A stretch of 64,000 nt of DNA from JAWKWH01 sp040830725. GTDB taxonomy: Bacteria; Pseudomonadota; Alphaproteobacteria; Rhizobiales; Rhizobiaceae. The translations under genes and the position numbers were made by a program. Within the stretch, counting starts at the first letter, position 1; every line of letters starts with the position of its first letter. The notes beneath the pieces are model-generated. The model saw only the letters and a list, made by a program, of their open reading frames with translations. It was not told where the DNA came from and did no database searches. This document shows positions 26,551 to 35,712 of this stretch, piece by piece. Where the stretch lies: assembly GCA_040830725.1 (NCBI GenBank), contig JBFOMG010000064.1, positions 1 to 64,000 on the forward strand, read 5' to 3'.

Positions 26551-27633
26551 CTACCGGATTCTGAGGCCGCTCTTCGGATCAAACAGAAAAGCGTCGGAAG
26601 CATTGAAGCCGATCTCAATTGAGGTTCCGGCGCTGACATCGCGTTCGCCCTTCATTTCGATCGTCAGCGGCTCTTCACCGCCATCGCGGCTATAGGCGTA
26701 GGTCGTACCTCCAAGATTCTCCACTGCATCGACCTCCACACTGAGCTTGGTTTTTCCCCGGTTTTTGAAGTGCTCAGGGCGGATGCCGAGTGCGACATTT
26801 GTTTCTGGTGCCGGAGCATCTTTCAGTTTGAACTCCGCAATAGCACCCTGGTGATCGACCAATTCGACTACCGTTTTGCCGGAATCGGAAGATCGCACGA
26901 CTGCATTCAGGAAGTTCATTTTGGGCGACCCAATGAAGCCGGCAACGAACATGTTGTCCGGATCATCGTAGAGATGCATTGGGGAACCGACCTGCTCGAC
27001 AAGCCCTGCGCGCAGCACGACAATCTTGTCGGCCAGTGTCATCGCTTCAACTTGATCGTGGGTGACATAGATCATCGTGGCCCCGAGATCGCTGTGCAGC
27101 TTGGCAATTTCCAGTCGCATCTGGACACGCAACTCTGCGTCCAGGTTGGACAGCGGTTCGTCAAACAGGAAGACTTTCGGTTCTCGGACTATGGCTCGAC
27201 CGATGGCCACGCGCTGCCGTTGGCCACCTGAGAGTTGTTTGGGTTTTCTTTGCAGCAGCTGCTCCAGATGCAAGATCTCAGCGGCGCGCGCGACGCGCTG
27301 ATTGATCTGGTCAGTTGGTGCACCATTCATTTTCAACCCGAAGCCCATATTGTCGGCAACCGACATGTGCGGATAAAGGGCATATGATTGAAACACCATG
27401 GCCACACCGCGGTCGGCTGCGTCAACGCGCGTCACATCGCGCTCGCCGATTTCGATTTTGCCGACTGTCGCATCTTCAAGCCCGGCTACCAGGCGCAGCA
27501 GAGTTGATTTTCCACAGCCTGACGGACCAACGAACACGACGAACTCGCCGCTGTCGATCGACAGGTCCACACCCTTGATTACATCAACGGGTCCGAATGA
27601 TTTGCCCACCCCCGTCAAGTTCAGGTCCGCCAT
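26551..27633 (-). CDS. Sugar ABC transporter ATPase (UgpC/MsmK type) for the galactoside system
   Basis: ATP-binding subunit, 360 aa. Walker A is GPSGCGKST, the signature LSGGQRQRVAIGRAI, Walker B VFLFDEPLSNLD, and the C-terminal TOBE segment includes LGIRPEHF. The adjacent permease operon at 28637-31822 has no ATPase gene, so this is very likely its partner. It is transcribed the other way, 21 bases after the IclR gene. It is a paralogue of the ATPase at 22190-23275. It may serve more than one importer, as MsmK-type ATPases do. Confidence 0.92.
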   Translation of the reverse strand: MADLNLTGVGKSFGPVDVIKGVDLSIDSGEFVVFVGPSGCGKSTLLRLVAGLEDATVGKIEIGERDVTRVDAADRGVAMVFQSYALYPHMSVADNMGFGLKMNGAPTDQINQRVARAAEILHLEQLLQRKPKQLSGGQRQRVAIGRAIVREPKVFLFDEPLSNLDAELRVQMRLEIAKLHSDLGATMIYVTHDQVEAMTLADKIVVLRAGLVEQVGSPMHLYDDPDNMFVAGFIGSPKMNFLNAVVRSSDSGKTVVELVDHQGAIAEFKLKDAPAPETNVALGIRPEHFKNRGKTKLSVEVDAVENLGGTTYAYSRDGGEEPLTIEMKGERDVSAGTSIEIGFNASDAFLFDPKSGLRIR

Positions 27634-27654
27634 TTTTATCTCCCTTCTTTCGGT

Positions 27655-28431
27655 TCAGGCACGTGGCCCGAGCTTGTTTTCCATATCTTCCATAATTGCC
27701 GCGGCTGTCTGCTGGACCAGTGGTTCCCACTCGGTTAGTTGATCCATCGGCGTGCGAAACGCCGGTGCCGTTACAGAGATTCCCGCAAAAAAATTGCGAT
27801 TACTCGAAAATACCGGAGCGGCGACGCAATGAATGCCGGGCTCGTGTTCCTCACGATCATAGGCAATTCCGGTGTGACGGATCTCCGAGATTTCGGTCTT
27901 CAGGGCATCGCCGTCGCACAAGGTGGAGCTGGTGTGGCGCTCAAAGACTATGCGCGAAATTCGCGCGTCGAGCTCTTCATCTGGCAGCACACTCAAAGCC
28001 GCCTTGCCCACCCCTGTGCAATAGACTGGAGAAGCGTTTCCGATTTGGGAATGCATGCGAACGGTTTGATTTCCCTCTACTTTATCCAAGTAGATGACCT
28101 CGATGTCGCTCAATACCCCCAGATGAATGGTCTCTCCGGTTGCCTCGCCAATGGCTCTTAGATGCGGTTCGGCGATGGTGCGAAACTGATTTCCCGCCCA
28201 GGCGCGCGCAGCAAGCTTCAAAAGTTTTGGACCAAGTTCGTAGGAATGATCGGGACGTACCGTGAGGAGTTGCTCCTCTATCAGGTTCGAGATGTTTCGG
28301 TGAAGCGTTCCGCGTGGCTGATCAAGCCGCGCGAGCAGATCGGTAAAGCGCGGCGCAGCTGCATCAGACGCAACGGCATCGAGAACATCAACTGCCTTTC
28401 CAAGCGTTCCGCTGTTTCCGTTTCGAGCCAA
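27655..28431 (-). CDS. IclR-family transcriptional regulator
   Basis: Regulator of 258 aa. The N-terminal winged HTH (RFTDLLARLDQPRGTLHRNI, residues ~28-47) is followed by the IclR effector domain (GETIHLGVLSDIEVIYLDKV near 95-115, then GVGKAALSVL). The apparent start is a TTG at 28431, since no ATG lies before the HTH. It is in the same direction as the ATPase and divergent from the galactoside operon, which it probably controls. Confidence 0.9.
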   Translation of the reverse strand: MARNGNSGTLGKAVDVLDAVASDAAAPRFTDLLARLDQPRGTLHRNISNLIEEQLLTVRPDHSYELGPKLLKLAARAWAGNQFRTIAEPHLRAIGEATGETIHLGVLSDIEVIYLDKVEGNQTVRMHSQIGNASPVYCTGVGKAALSVLPDEELDARISRIVFERHTSSTLCDGDALKTEISEIRHTGIAYDREEHEPGIHCVAAPVFSSNRNFFAGISVTAPAFRTPMDQLTEWEPLVQQTAAAIMEDMENKLGPRA

Positions 28432-28516
28432 CCCTAATCACCCAAATGTACCGCGGCAAAGACCGCGCTTGACATGTGAGTGATATACGGGAATAATTCT
28501 GAATAGTCAAACTATG

Positions 28517-28531
28517 TTCCGAATAATGGAA
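28517..28531. promoter_or_regulatory. Candidate IclR operator
   Basis: The inverted repeat TTCC-GAATAAT-GGAA lies in the 205-base divergent promoter region between the IclR gene and the binding-protein gene. IclR proteins often bind TTCC/GGAA-type dyads. The arms are only four bases, so chance occurrence is possible. Confidence 0.35.
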
Positions 28532-28636
28532 TTTGATGGTTTGCGCTAATGTTGCCTTGTGAAAGCGCCCGGCTCAATCATTTGGGTGTCATTCATCAAT
28601 CAGAAGGCTCTGAATTCGTTTCCACGGGAGGAATTA

Positions 28637-29878
28637 ATGAACCACCTTATATCAACTCTGGCAGGAGCAGCCGCGACCATTGCCCTGTCGACGTCCCTCG
28701 CAGTTTCCGGTGATCTGATCATCAATTTCGATGATCCGAATCCGGGACCCAAGGCTGGATTTGAGGCCGCAGTCGAGGCATTCAAGAAAGCAAATCCTGA
28801 TGTAAATGTGACGGTCAATATCAACGACCGTGAAGCCCATAAAACAGCGATCCGCAATTTTCTCTCAGCAGATGCTCCGGATGTGACTGCCTGGTATCCG
28901 GGCAACCGGATGGGCCCCTTTGTGGATGCCGGTCAGTTCGAAGATATTTCAGATCTCTGGGCGTCGGATGAAAATCTCTCGACGTCATTTGAGGCGATCA
29001 AACCCACCATGACCCGCGATGGCAAGCAGTGGGGCGTTCCGTACTCCTACTATCAATGGGGTATCTACTATCGAAAGGATATCTTCGACAGCAACGGCAT
29101 CAGCGAACCCAAGAACTGGGATGAATTGCTGGCTGCTTGCGACAAACTCAAGGAAGCCGGCGTTACTCCGTTTACGATTGGTACGAAATTCCTTTGGACT
29201 GCCGCGGGAGTGTTCGACTATCTGAATCTCAGGACCAACGGTTACGAAGTGCACAACGATCTGACCGCCGGTAAGATCAAATACACCGATGACCGCATTC
29301 GCAAAACGTTCGACAACTGGAAGACAATGCTCGATCGCTGCTCGTTTGTGGACAACCATGCGACCATGAGCTGGCAGGACGCCATTGCGCCTTTCGCCAA
29401 AGGTGAGGCGGCCATGTATGTGATGGGCAATTTCTCCGTCGACGCCTACCGCAATGCGGGTTTGACTGACGACCAGATCGACTTCTTCCAGTTCCCGGAA
29501 ATCACACCTGGCGTGCCGCGTGCGGAAGAAGCGCCGGCAGATGCGCTTTTCATCCCGACCAAGGCGAAGAACAAGGAAGACGCTCGTAAATTCCTTTCGT
29601 TCATCGCAAGGCCGGAAATCCAGGGTGAATGGAACAAGACAATTGGCCAGTTGCCGCCAAACTCGAAGGCCAACATCAATGAGGACGACAAGTTCATTGT
29701 TGAAGGGTTCGAGACGGTTTCAACAGCAGCGGGCCTGGCACAGTTTTATGACCGTGACGCGCCGGCGGAAATGGCCAAGGCCGGAATGGAAGGCTTCCAG
29801 GAGTTCATGATCAAGCCTGACCGCCTCGACGCCATTCTCAAGCGCTTGGACAAGATTCAGGATCGCGTCTACAAGTAA
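28637..29878 (+). CDS. Galactoside ABC transporter binding protein
   Basis: CUT1-family periplasmic binding protein, 413 aa, with a signal peptide (MNHLISTLAGAAATIALSTS... cleaved near AVSG). The ATG at 28637 follows a perfect GGGAGGAATTA site; an earlier in-frame ATG at 28559 would place 26 polar residues before the signal. The mature part has the SBP_bac_1 pattern, with aromatic-rich PYSYYQWGIYYR for sugar stacking. It heads the operon that includes a GH36 alpha-galactosidase, so raffinose/melibiose-type alpha-galactosides are the likely ligands. Confidence 0.88.
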   Translation: MNHLISTLAGAAATIALSTSLAVSGDLIINFDDPNPGPKAGFEAAVEAFKKANPDVNVTVNINDREAHKTAIRNFLSADAPDVTAWYPGNRMGPFVDAGQFEDISDLWASDENLSTSFEAIKPTMTRDGKQWGVPYSYYQWGIYYRKDIFDSNGISEPKNWDELLAACDKLKEAGVTPFTIGTKFLWTAAGVFDYLNLRTNGYEVHNDLTAGKIKYTDDRIRKTFDNWKTMLDRCSFVDNHATMSWQDAIAPFAKGEAAMYVMGNFSVDAYRNAGLTDDQIDFFQFPEITPGVPRAEEAPADALFIPTKAKNKEDARKFLSFIARPEIQGEWNKTIGQLPPNSKANINEDDKFIVEGFETVSTAAGLAQFYDRDAPAEMAKAGMEGFQEFMIKPDRLDAILKRLDKIQDRVYK

Positions 29879-29885
29879 AAACCCT

Positions 29886-29912
29886 GGCCCGGGCGGGTAA
29901 ACCGCCCGGGCC
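29886..29912. repeat. Strong stem-loop after galactoside binding-protein gene
   Basis: A perfect 11-base GC-only stem, GGCCCGGGCGG with its complement CCGCCCGGGCC, around a 5-base loop (GTAAA). It starts 7 bases after the stop codon of the binding-protein gene. What follows is TTGTGTC, not a T-run, so it may act as a partial terminator or 3'-end protector and leave the permeases at lower expression. Confidence 0.75.
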
Positions 29913-30016
29913 TTGTGTCACTATCACCTGTTGAAAAAACTGTGAGCGGTGGGTGTATCACTCAACCAGGCTGATAGCCGCCGCGTCCGCCAGGCATCAA
30001 ACGGGGATCGAGGATA

Positions 30017-30967
30017 ATGAACACTGACATTTCTGCCAGCACATCTTCAGCGAGCCTTGGCGCCGACGTCCAACTCGACAAGCGCAGCTGGTTTCAGCGC
30101 AACAAGTTGCAAGTTGCTCCATGGATATTCCTGGCACCGGCAATGCTGTTTTTTGTCGTTTATGTCATTGCTCCGATTTTTCAGTCGATGTGGTATTCGT
30201 TCTATGAATGGGACGGTATTGGCGAAAAAGTCTGGATTGGTCTGGACAATTACCGGGAGCTGACTGACGACGACCGGTTTTACACCTCATTGTGGAACAA
30301 CCTGCTTTGGCTGGTACTCTACATGTTGGCAGTGCCGGCCGGTTTGTTCATTGCCTTGTTTTTGAACCAGACCGTCACCGGAATGCGAATTTACAAATCG
30401 CTGTTCTTCTTCCCGTTCGTAATTTCTCAGGTGGTCGTTGGCCTGATTTTCACCTGGTTCTACAATCCGAACTTCGGAATCGTCGGCAAAGTGTGGATGT
30501 TTTTCGGTGCTGATCCGCCGTCGATTCTGGGTGACGAGAGGTTTGTCACGTACGGGATTATCTTTGCCGGGCTGTGGCCACAGATCGCCTATTGCATGAT
30601 CCTGTATTTGACCGGATTGAACAATGTCTCACCGGACCAGGTTGAAGCAGGCAGGCTTGATGGTGCCCGCGGCTGGAAAATGCTTCGTCATGTGATTTTG
30701 CCGCAGCTATGGCCTGCAACATTCCTGGCAATCGTGGTGACTGTTATCGGCGCGCTTCGATCGTTCGACATGATCGCGATCATGACCCAGGGCGGTCCGT
30801 ACGGCTCGTCCAACGTGCTGTCCTACTACATGTTCGAAACCGCGCTGTCCGAATATGGTTTCCGAATGGGATATGGTTCGTCCATCGCCGTGGTCCTGTT
30901 CTTTATCATGCTGTTTTTCATCAGCTACTTCCTGTGGGTGATGTACAAAGACGAGCGGGAGGCATAA
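30017..30967 (+). CDS. Galactoside ABC transporter permease 1
   Basis: MalF-type inner-membrane permease, 316 aa. The N-terminus is cytoplasmic and polar (~35 residues). About six membrane segments follow, and the EAA loop reads QVEAGRLDGARGWKML near residue 215. A GGATCGAGGATA stretch lies upstream of the start. It is followed after 3 bases by permease 2. Confidence 0.92.
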   Translation: MNTDISASTSSASLGADVQLDKRSWFQRNKLQVAPWIFLAPAMLFFVVYVIAPIFQSMWYSFYEWDGIGEKVWIGLDNYRELTDDDRFYTSLWNNLLWLVLYMLAVPAGLFIALFLNQTVTGMRIYKSLFFFPFVISQVVVGLIFTWFYNPNFGIVGKVWMFFGADPPSILGDERFVTYGIIFAGLWPQIAYCMILYLTGLNNVSPDQVEAGRLDGARGWKMLRHVILPQLWPATFLAIVVTVIGALRSFDMIAIMTQGGPYGSSNVLSYYMFETALSEYGFRMGYGSSIAVVLFFIMLFFISYFLWVMYKDEREA

Positions 30968-30970
30968 GCC

Positions 30971-31822
30971 ATGTTTCCAAGACCGATAGAAAAAGCCACC
31001 CCCGCGGTACAGACAACCTACAAGACATTCCTTCCGGTTGCGCTGTTCATATGGCTGCTCCCGCTGTTGGCGATCTTCATGACCTCCATCAGGCCGGCGG
31101 CCGACATTAACTCCGGCAATGTGTTTGGTTGGCCGTCGGATTTTCTCCTGATCGAAAATTATACGGCGGTATTCACCCAGTCCGAGGCAGCGCGGTATTT
31201 TCTCAACTCAGTCTACATCACCGTTCCAACGGTCATCATATCGGTGGCGCTTGCCTGCCTGGCCGGATATGCGTTGGCGGTGTACCGGTTCCGGGCGGCA
31301 ATTCCGTTGTTCTTTGTATTCGTGGCAGGGAACTTCGTGCCGTTCCAGATTTTGATGGTGCCGGTTCGCGATCTTTCCGTTCAAACGGGATTGTATGACA
31401 CCGTCACCGGGCTTGTCCTCTTTCACGCCGCATTTCAGACCGGATTTTGCACCTTGTTTATGCGCAACTTCATCAAGGCGCTGCCATATGAATTAATCGA
31501 GTCTGCGCGTATCGAAGGGGTCGGAGAGTTTCAGATATTCTGGTACCTGGTACTGCCGTTGGTACGGCCCGCGATCGCCGCTCTGGCTGTCCTCATTTTT
31601 ACCTTTGTCTGGAACGATTTCTTCTGGGCTACCGTTCTTACACAGGGTGAAGCGTCGAAACCCATCACCGCCGGAGTGAGAGCGCTTAACGGGCAGTTTG
31701 TCAGCCAGTGGCATCTTGTTTCAGCTGCTTCGCTCCTGGCGGCAGTTCCGCCTGTGGCGATGTTTTTCCTGATGCAGAAACACTTCATCGCGGGTCTTAC
31801 CTTGGGCGCGACAAAGGGATGA
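30971..31822 (+). CDS. Galactoside ABC transporter permease 2
   Basis: MalG-type inner-membrane permease, 283 aa, with about six membrane segments. The EAA loop reads ELIESARIEGVGEFQIF, and the C-terminus QKHFIAGLTLGATKG is typical of the family. The stop codon overlaps the alpha-galactosidase start (ATGA), linking import to hydrolysis in translation. Confidence 0.92.
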   Translation: MFPRPIEKATPAVQTTYKTFLPVALFIWLLPLLAIFMTSIRPAADINSGNVFGWPSDFLLIENYTAVFTQSEAARYFLNSVYITVPTVIISVALACLAGYALAVYRFRAAIPLFFVFVAGNFVPFQILMVPVRDLSVQTGLYDTVTGLVLFHAAFQTGFCTLFMRNFIKALPYELIESARIEGVGEFQIFWYLVLPLVRPAIAALAVLIFTFVWNDFFWATVLTQGEASKPITAGVRALNGQFVSQWHLVSAASLLAAVPPVAMFFLMQKHFIAGLTLGATKG

Positions 31823-33987
31823 ACCTGTTGGTCCAGCAAACGAGCACATTGAAGCTCGATGGCCGAAGAACGAGTATCGTATTTGCTTGGACCAATGGAG
31901 TTCCGTCTGTCATCTATCACGGCAAAAAATTGCCTGATGATACCGACCTGGACACTTTGGTGGCGATAAGTGCGCGTCCGCTGCCGCAGGCCACGATTGA
32001 CGAAAACGAACCAATCAGTCTGCATCCCGAGATCGGCCGCGGTTTTCTCGGTCATCCTGCCCTGATCGGCAAACGCGAGACTTCCAGCTCGCCTGGCTGG
32101 GCTGGACGCTTCTCCTACGTCGGCAATGTTGCGCTCGACGATGGAATCGTATTCCAGTTGAGCGATCCCGAGCGAGGATTAAGTCTCGAAATCGAATGTC
32201 GCATCGATGCCGTTACAGATGTCGCTACATATTTGACGCGGCTGACTAATGACGCAGATTCCCAGTTTGAAGTCGACTGGCTTTCTGCACCGGTCATTGC
32301 GCCATCTCAGCAGTATTCCCAACACATGTCCTTTCACGGACGGTGGTGCGCGGAATTTTCAATCGAACGCCAACCAATTCCACTCGGATTGACCAAACGG
32401 GAAAACAGGCGTGGGCGCACCTCTCACGAGGCGTTTCCAGGCATCATTCTGGTCGATGACACGACCGGCGAGGATTCCGGACCTTGTCTGGGAATTCACT
32501 TGGGTTGGAGTGGCAATCATCGAATGGTTCTTGAACGGCTTTCGACCGGCGACGTCCAAATCCAGATGGGTGTTCTGCTGTTCGCTGGCGAAAAGAGCCT
32601 CATGCCGGGCCAAAGCGTCGAGACACCGCCGCTTTATGTCGCGTATTCCTCAAGCGGCCTTAACGCCATGTCCCACAAACTGCATGAACACGTTCGGGCC
32701 AACATTGTGAACTTTCCCGATCCGACCGCGGCGCGACCGGTGACCGTCAACACCTGGGAAGCTTTATATTTTGACCACAAATGGGACAAGCTGACAAAAC
32801 TGGTCGATTGCGCCGCGGAAATTGGCGCAGAGCGGTTTGTTCTTGACGATGGTTGGTTTCGCGACCGCAATGACGATTCATCCGGATTGGGTGACTGGTA
32901 TACGGATGAAACGAAGTATCCGGAAGGACTGCAGCCGCTTGCTGACTACGTTCGGTCCGCGGGCATGTCTTTCGGATTGTGGGTCGAACCGGAAATGGTC
33001 AACCAGAGCTCGAAGCTCTTTCAGGAACATCCTGATTGGGTGTTAGGTCTTGGAAACTATCCCAAGTTGACCGGGCGCAACCAGCTGGTTCTCGATATTG
33101 CCAAAGCCCCTGTCGCCGAATACCTCTATCAACGCCTTTCCTCGCTCATTGAACAACACGGAATCAGCTACCTGAAGTGGGACATGAACCGGGACTTGGT
33201 TCTGCCGGGGGATTCACGGGGCAGGGCAACGGTTTACCGGCAAACCGGCGCCCTTTACGATCTGCTCCATCGGCTGACCTCCACCTTTCCCGGTCTTGAA
33301 ATTGAAAGCTGTGCTTCCGGCGGCGGGCGGGTGGATTACGGCATACTCGCGCACACGCATCGTTTTTGGGCATCAGACTCCAACGATGCGGTGGAGCGGA
33401 TGCGGATCCAGAATGGATTCTCCTATTTCTTTCCTCCGGAGGTCATGGGTTCCCATATTGGCCCGGCCTGGTGCCATACCAGCGGGCGAGGATTTCACAC
33501 CGGTTTCAGGGCGCTGGTTGCCAGCTATGGGCACATGGGTGTGGAAGCAGACCTTACCGCCATGACGGACGCAGACATCGCGGTGGTCAAAAATGCCGTG
33601 GCGCGTCACAAGGTTGATCGACATATCTGGCATGAAGGCCGGTTTTACCGGATCAAGACCGTTGATCCGTGTCTCTTTGGAGCACTTGCGGTAAGTTCCG
33701 ACGGGAACAATGCACGTTTGCTGCTTACGCAAACGGACCGGCCGCGGTCTACCGTTCCGCCGCGTATTTTGGTTCCGGGATTGGAGCCGGAACGAAAGTA
33801 TCGCGTTACCATGCAAGCCGAGTCCGAGATGGTGAACCGCGCTAACAGGAGGTTCGACAATCCGCTTGCGGGAGACGGTTTTGTTGCAAGCGGAGCATCG
33901 CTGGAAGCGGCCGGAATAGGACTGCCATCGCTATACGCACAGACCGGACTGGCGATCGCGATCGACGCATTGGAGAATGCAGCATGA
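31819..33987 (+). CDS. Alpha-galactosidase, GH36 family
   Basis: Cytosolic retaining alpha-galactosidase, 722 aa, the usual size for bacterial GH36. The nucleophile aspartate is in KWDMNRD near residue 455. SCASGGGR follows, and the acid/base aspartate is in SDSND near residue 520. WFRDR and GLWVEPEMV in the barrel are also family marks. No signal peptide. The start is the ATG at 31819, which overlaps the permease stop; an in-frame start 37 codons earlier lies wholly inside the permease gene. It releases galactose from imported alpha-galactosides, feeding the SDR and DgoK encoded next. Confidence 0.95.
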   Translation: MNLLVQQTSTLKLDGRRTSIVFAWTNGVPSVIYHGKKLPDDTDLDTLVAISARPLPQATIDENEPISLHPEIGRGFLGHPALIGKRETSSSPGWAGRFSYVGNVALDDGIVFQLSDPERGLSLEIECRIDAVTDVATYLTRLTNDADSQFEVDWLSAPVIAPSQQYSQHMSFHGRWCAEFSIERQPIPLGLTKRENRRGRTSHEAFPGIILVDDTTGEDSGPCLGIHLGWSGNHRMVLERLSTGDVQIQMGVLLFAGEKSLMPGQSVETPPLYVAYSSSGLNAMSHKLHEHVRANIVNFPDPTAARPVTVNTWEALYFDHKWDKLTKLVDCAAEIGAERFVLDDGWFRDRNDDSSGLGDWYTDETKYPEGLQPLADYVRSAGMSFGLWVEPEMVNQSSKLFQEHPDWVLGLGNYPKLTGRNQLVLDIAKAPVAEYLYQRLSSLIEQHGISYLKWDMNRDLVLPGDSRGRATVYRQTGALYDLLHRLTSTFPGLEIESCASGGGRVDYGILAHTHRFWASDSNDAVERMRIQNGFSYFFPPEVMGSHIGPAWCHTSGRGFHTGFRALVASYGHMGVEADLTAMTDADIAVVKNAVARHKVDRHIWHEGRFYRIKTVDPCLFGALAVSSDGNNARLLLTQTDRPRSTVPPRILVPGLEPERKYRVTMQAESEMVNRANRRFDNPLAGDGFVASGASLEAAGIGLPSLYAQTGLAIAIDALENAA

Positions 33988-34754
33988 AGCTATCAGCAAG
34001 TTTTGCCGATCTTAGCGAAAAGTCCGTCTTCATTTCCGGTGGCGGATCCGGAATTGGCGAGTATCTCACCGAAGGATTCATTTCCCAGGGCGCCAAGGTT
34101 GCTTTCTGCCAGCGCAGCGACGCGAGTGCGGTTTGCGACAGGCTTGAAAAGGCTTACGGCAGCCGGCCGTTGTTTCTCAAATGCGACGTGACTGACATCC
34201 CGGCCTATGAAGCGGTTCTGGATGAGGCGGCGAAAACCCATGGCCCTGTCAATATTTTGGTCAACAATGCAGCGTGGGACAATCGTCATCGGCTCGACGA
34301 ATTGTCGCCGGATGACTGGGACCACATGTTGAATGTCAACATCCGGCACCATTTCTTCGCGGCCAAGAAAGTGGCTCCTGCGATGATCGAGGCCGGGGCA
34401 GGTTCGATCATAAACTACTCCTCCATTTCGTACATGATGGGCAATGCCGGGTATCCTGCCTACGTCTCGGCCAAGGCCGGAATCACCGGCCTGACACGCG
34501 GATTGGCCCGCGAGCTTGGCCCGCATGGCATACGGGTCAACGCTCTGATGCCGGGATGGGTGATCACCGAGCGCCAGAAAGATCTTTGGGTGACCGATGA
34601 GGCCCTTGCGGCTCACCTCGACAGGCAATGTCTGAAGAAACCCATTCCACCTGAGACAATGGTGGAGCCTACACTGTTTCTTGCGTCTGATGCGTCGAGC
34701 ATGATGACAGGACAGGCGCTCGTCGTCGATGGCGGCGTCGTGGTGACCGGGTAG
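33984..34754 (+). CDS. SDR-family dehydrogenase, probably D-galactose 1-dehydrogenase
   Basis: Classical short-chain dehydrogenase, 256 aa. The cofactor motif is SGGGSGIG (residues ~18-25), NNAAW is the structural motif, and the catalytic set is Ser in NYSSIS and Tyr-Lys in YVSAK. It overlaps the alpha-galactosidase stop by 4 bases and precedes DgoK by 4 bases. This placement fits oxidation of galactose to galactonolactone in the De Ley-Doudoroff route. The family is certain, the substrate is inferred from the operon. Confidence 0.85.
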   Translation: MKLSASFADLSEKSVFISGGGSGIGEYLTEGFISQGAKVAFCQRSDASAVCDRLEKAYGSRPLFLKCDVTDIPAYEAVLDEAAKTHGPVNILVNNAAWDNRHRLDELSPDDWDHMLNVNIRHHFFAAKKVAPAMIEAGAGSIINYSSISYMMGNAGYPAYVSAKAGITGLTRGLARELGPHGIRVNALMPGWVITERQKDLWVTDEALAAHLDRQCLKKPIPPETMVEPTLFLASDASSMMTGQALVVDGGVVVTG

Positions 34755-34758
34755 TGCG

Positions 34759-35712
34759 ATGACGCCCTGTTTCGCTGCAATCGACTGGGGAACGAGCAAT
34801 TTCCGGCTTTGGCTTGTCGATGACGAGGGCAATGTCATCGCCCGCAAAACAAGCGCTCAAGGAATGGCTACGCTTTCCGCCGATCGTTATGCGGACGTGA
34901 TGGAGGAACATCTCGCCGGTTTGGGTGTACCACCTGATTTGCCAGCAGTCGTTTGCGGCATGGCGGGATCCCGATCGGGATGGGCGGAAGCACCGTATCT
35001 GGATACACCCGTTTCGATTGACCGGATCAGCGGGAGCGCGGTCCAGCCATGTTCCCAAGCAAGACCGGTATGGATAATGTCGGGCGTCTGTCAGCACGAT
35101 CCTGAATCGCCTGATGTCATGCGCGGGGAAGAAACCCAGATCGTGGGCGCTTGGGCTATTGCTGCGCGGGAAGGGCTTTTCTGTCTGCCCGGCACTCATT
35201 CCAAATGGGTCGAAATCGACAATGGAAAAATTGTCCGCTTCCACACCTTCATGACCGGAGAACTTTTCGCTTTGATATCGCAGCGATCCGTTCTTGCGCC
35301 GACGCTGGAAGACCCTGAAAACGGATTGGAAGAAGCGGCATATTCTAACGCGGTGGCTGAGATGCTTGATCAGCCGGGTCAGTTGACTCAGAAGTTGTTC
35401 GGAATTCGGGCGAGCAGGCTTTTGAGCGCGGGCAAGCAGCTTGGCTCACTTTCACGGCTGTCCGGCCTGTTGATCGGGGCTGAATTGGCTGCCGCGCGTC
35501 GCACATTTCCGTCTACCGGCGCGGTAACACTCATTTCGGATGGAGAAGTGGGACGAAATTACAATATCGCACTGCGTCAAGCGGGTTTCGATGTGATAAA
35601 CCTCGATGCGGAGAGTGCCACGTTGCGCGGTCTGGTGGAAGCAGCAACGAAGCTGTTGAATAATGGGAGTGCTTTGGAAAAACCCGATTTGAACCTCAAA
35701 GTTGGTTCATGA
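34759..35712 (+). CDS. dgoK: 2-dehydro-3-deoxygalactonokinase
   Basis: Phosphorylates 2-dehydro-3-deoxy-D-galactonate in the De Ley-Doudoroff galactose pathway. 317 aa. Family marks are the N-terminal IDWGTSNFRLW phosphate loop, GMAGSRSGW, and GTHSKWVE near residue 148. It is the last gene of the galactoside operon. The aldolase (dgoA), galactonate dehydratase and lactonase that complete the route are not in the window. Its last 17 bases overlap the end of the convergent class V PLP enzyme gene. Confidence 0.93.
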   Translation: MTPCFAAIDWGTSNFRLWLVDDEGNVIARKTSAQGMATLSADRYADVMEEHLAGLGVPPDLPAVVCGMAGSRSGWAEAPYLDTPVSIDRISGSAVQPCSQARPVWIMSGVCQHDPESPDVMRGEETQIVGAWAIAAREGLFCLPGTHSKWVEIDNGKIVRFHTFMTGELFALISQRSVLAPTLEDPENGLEEAAYSNAVAEMLDQPGQLTQKLFGIRASRLLSAGKQLGSLSRLSGLLIGAELAAARRTFPSTGAVTLISDGEVGRNYNIALRQAGFDVINLDAESATLRGLVEAATKLLNNGSALEKPDLNLKVGS

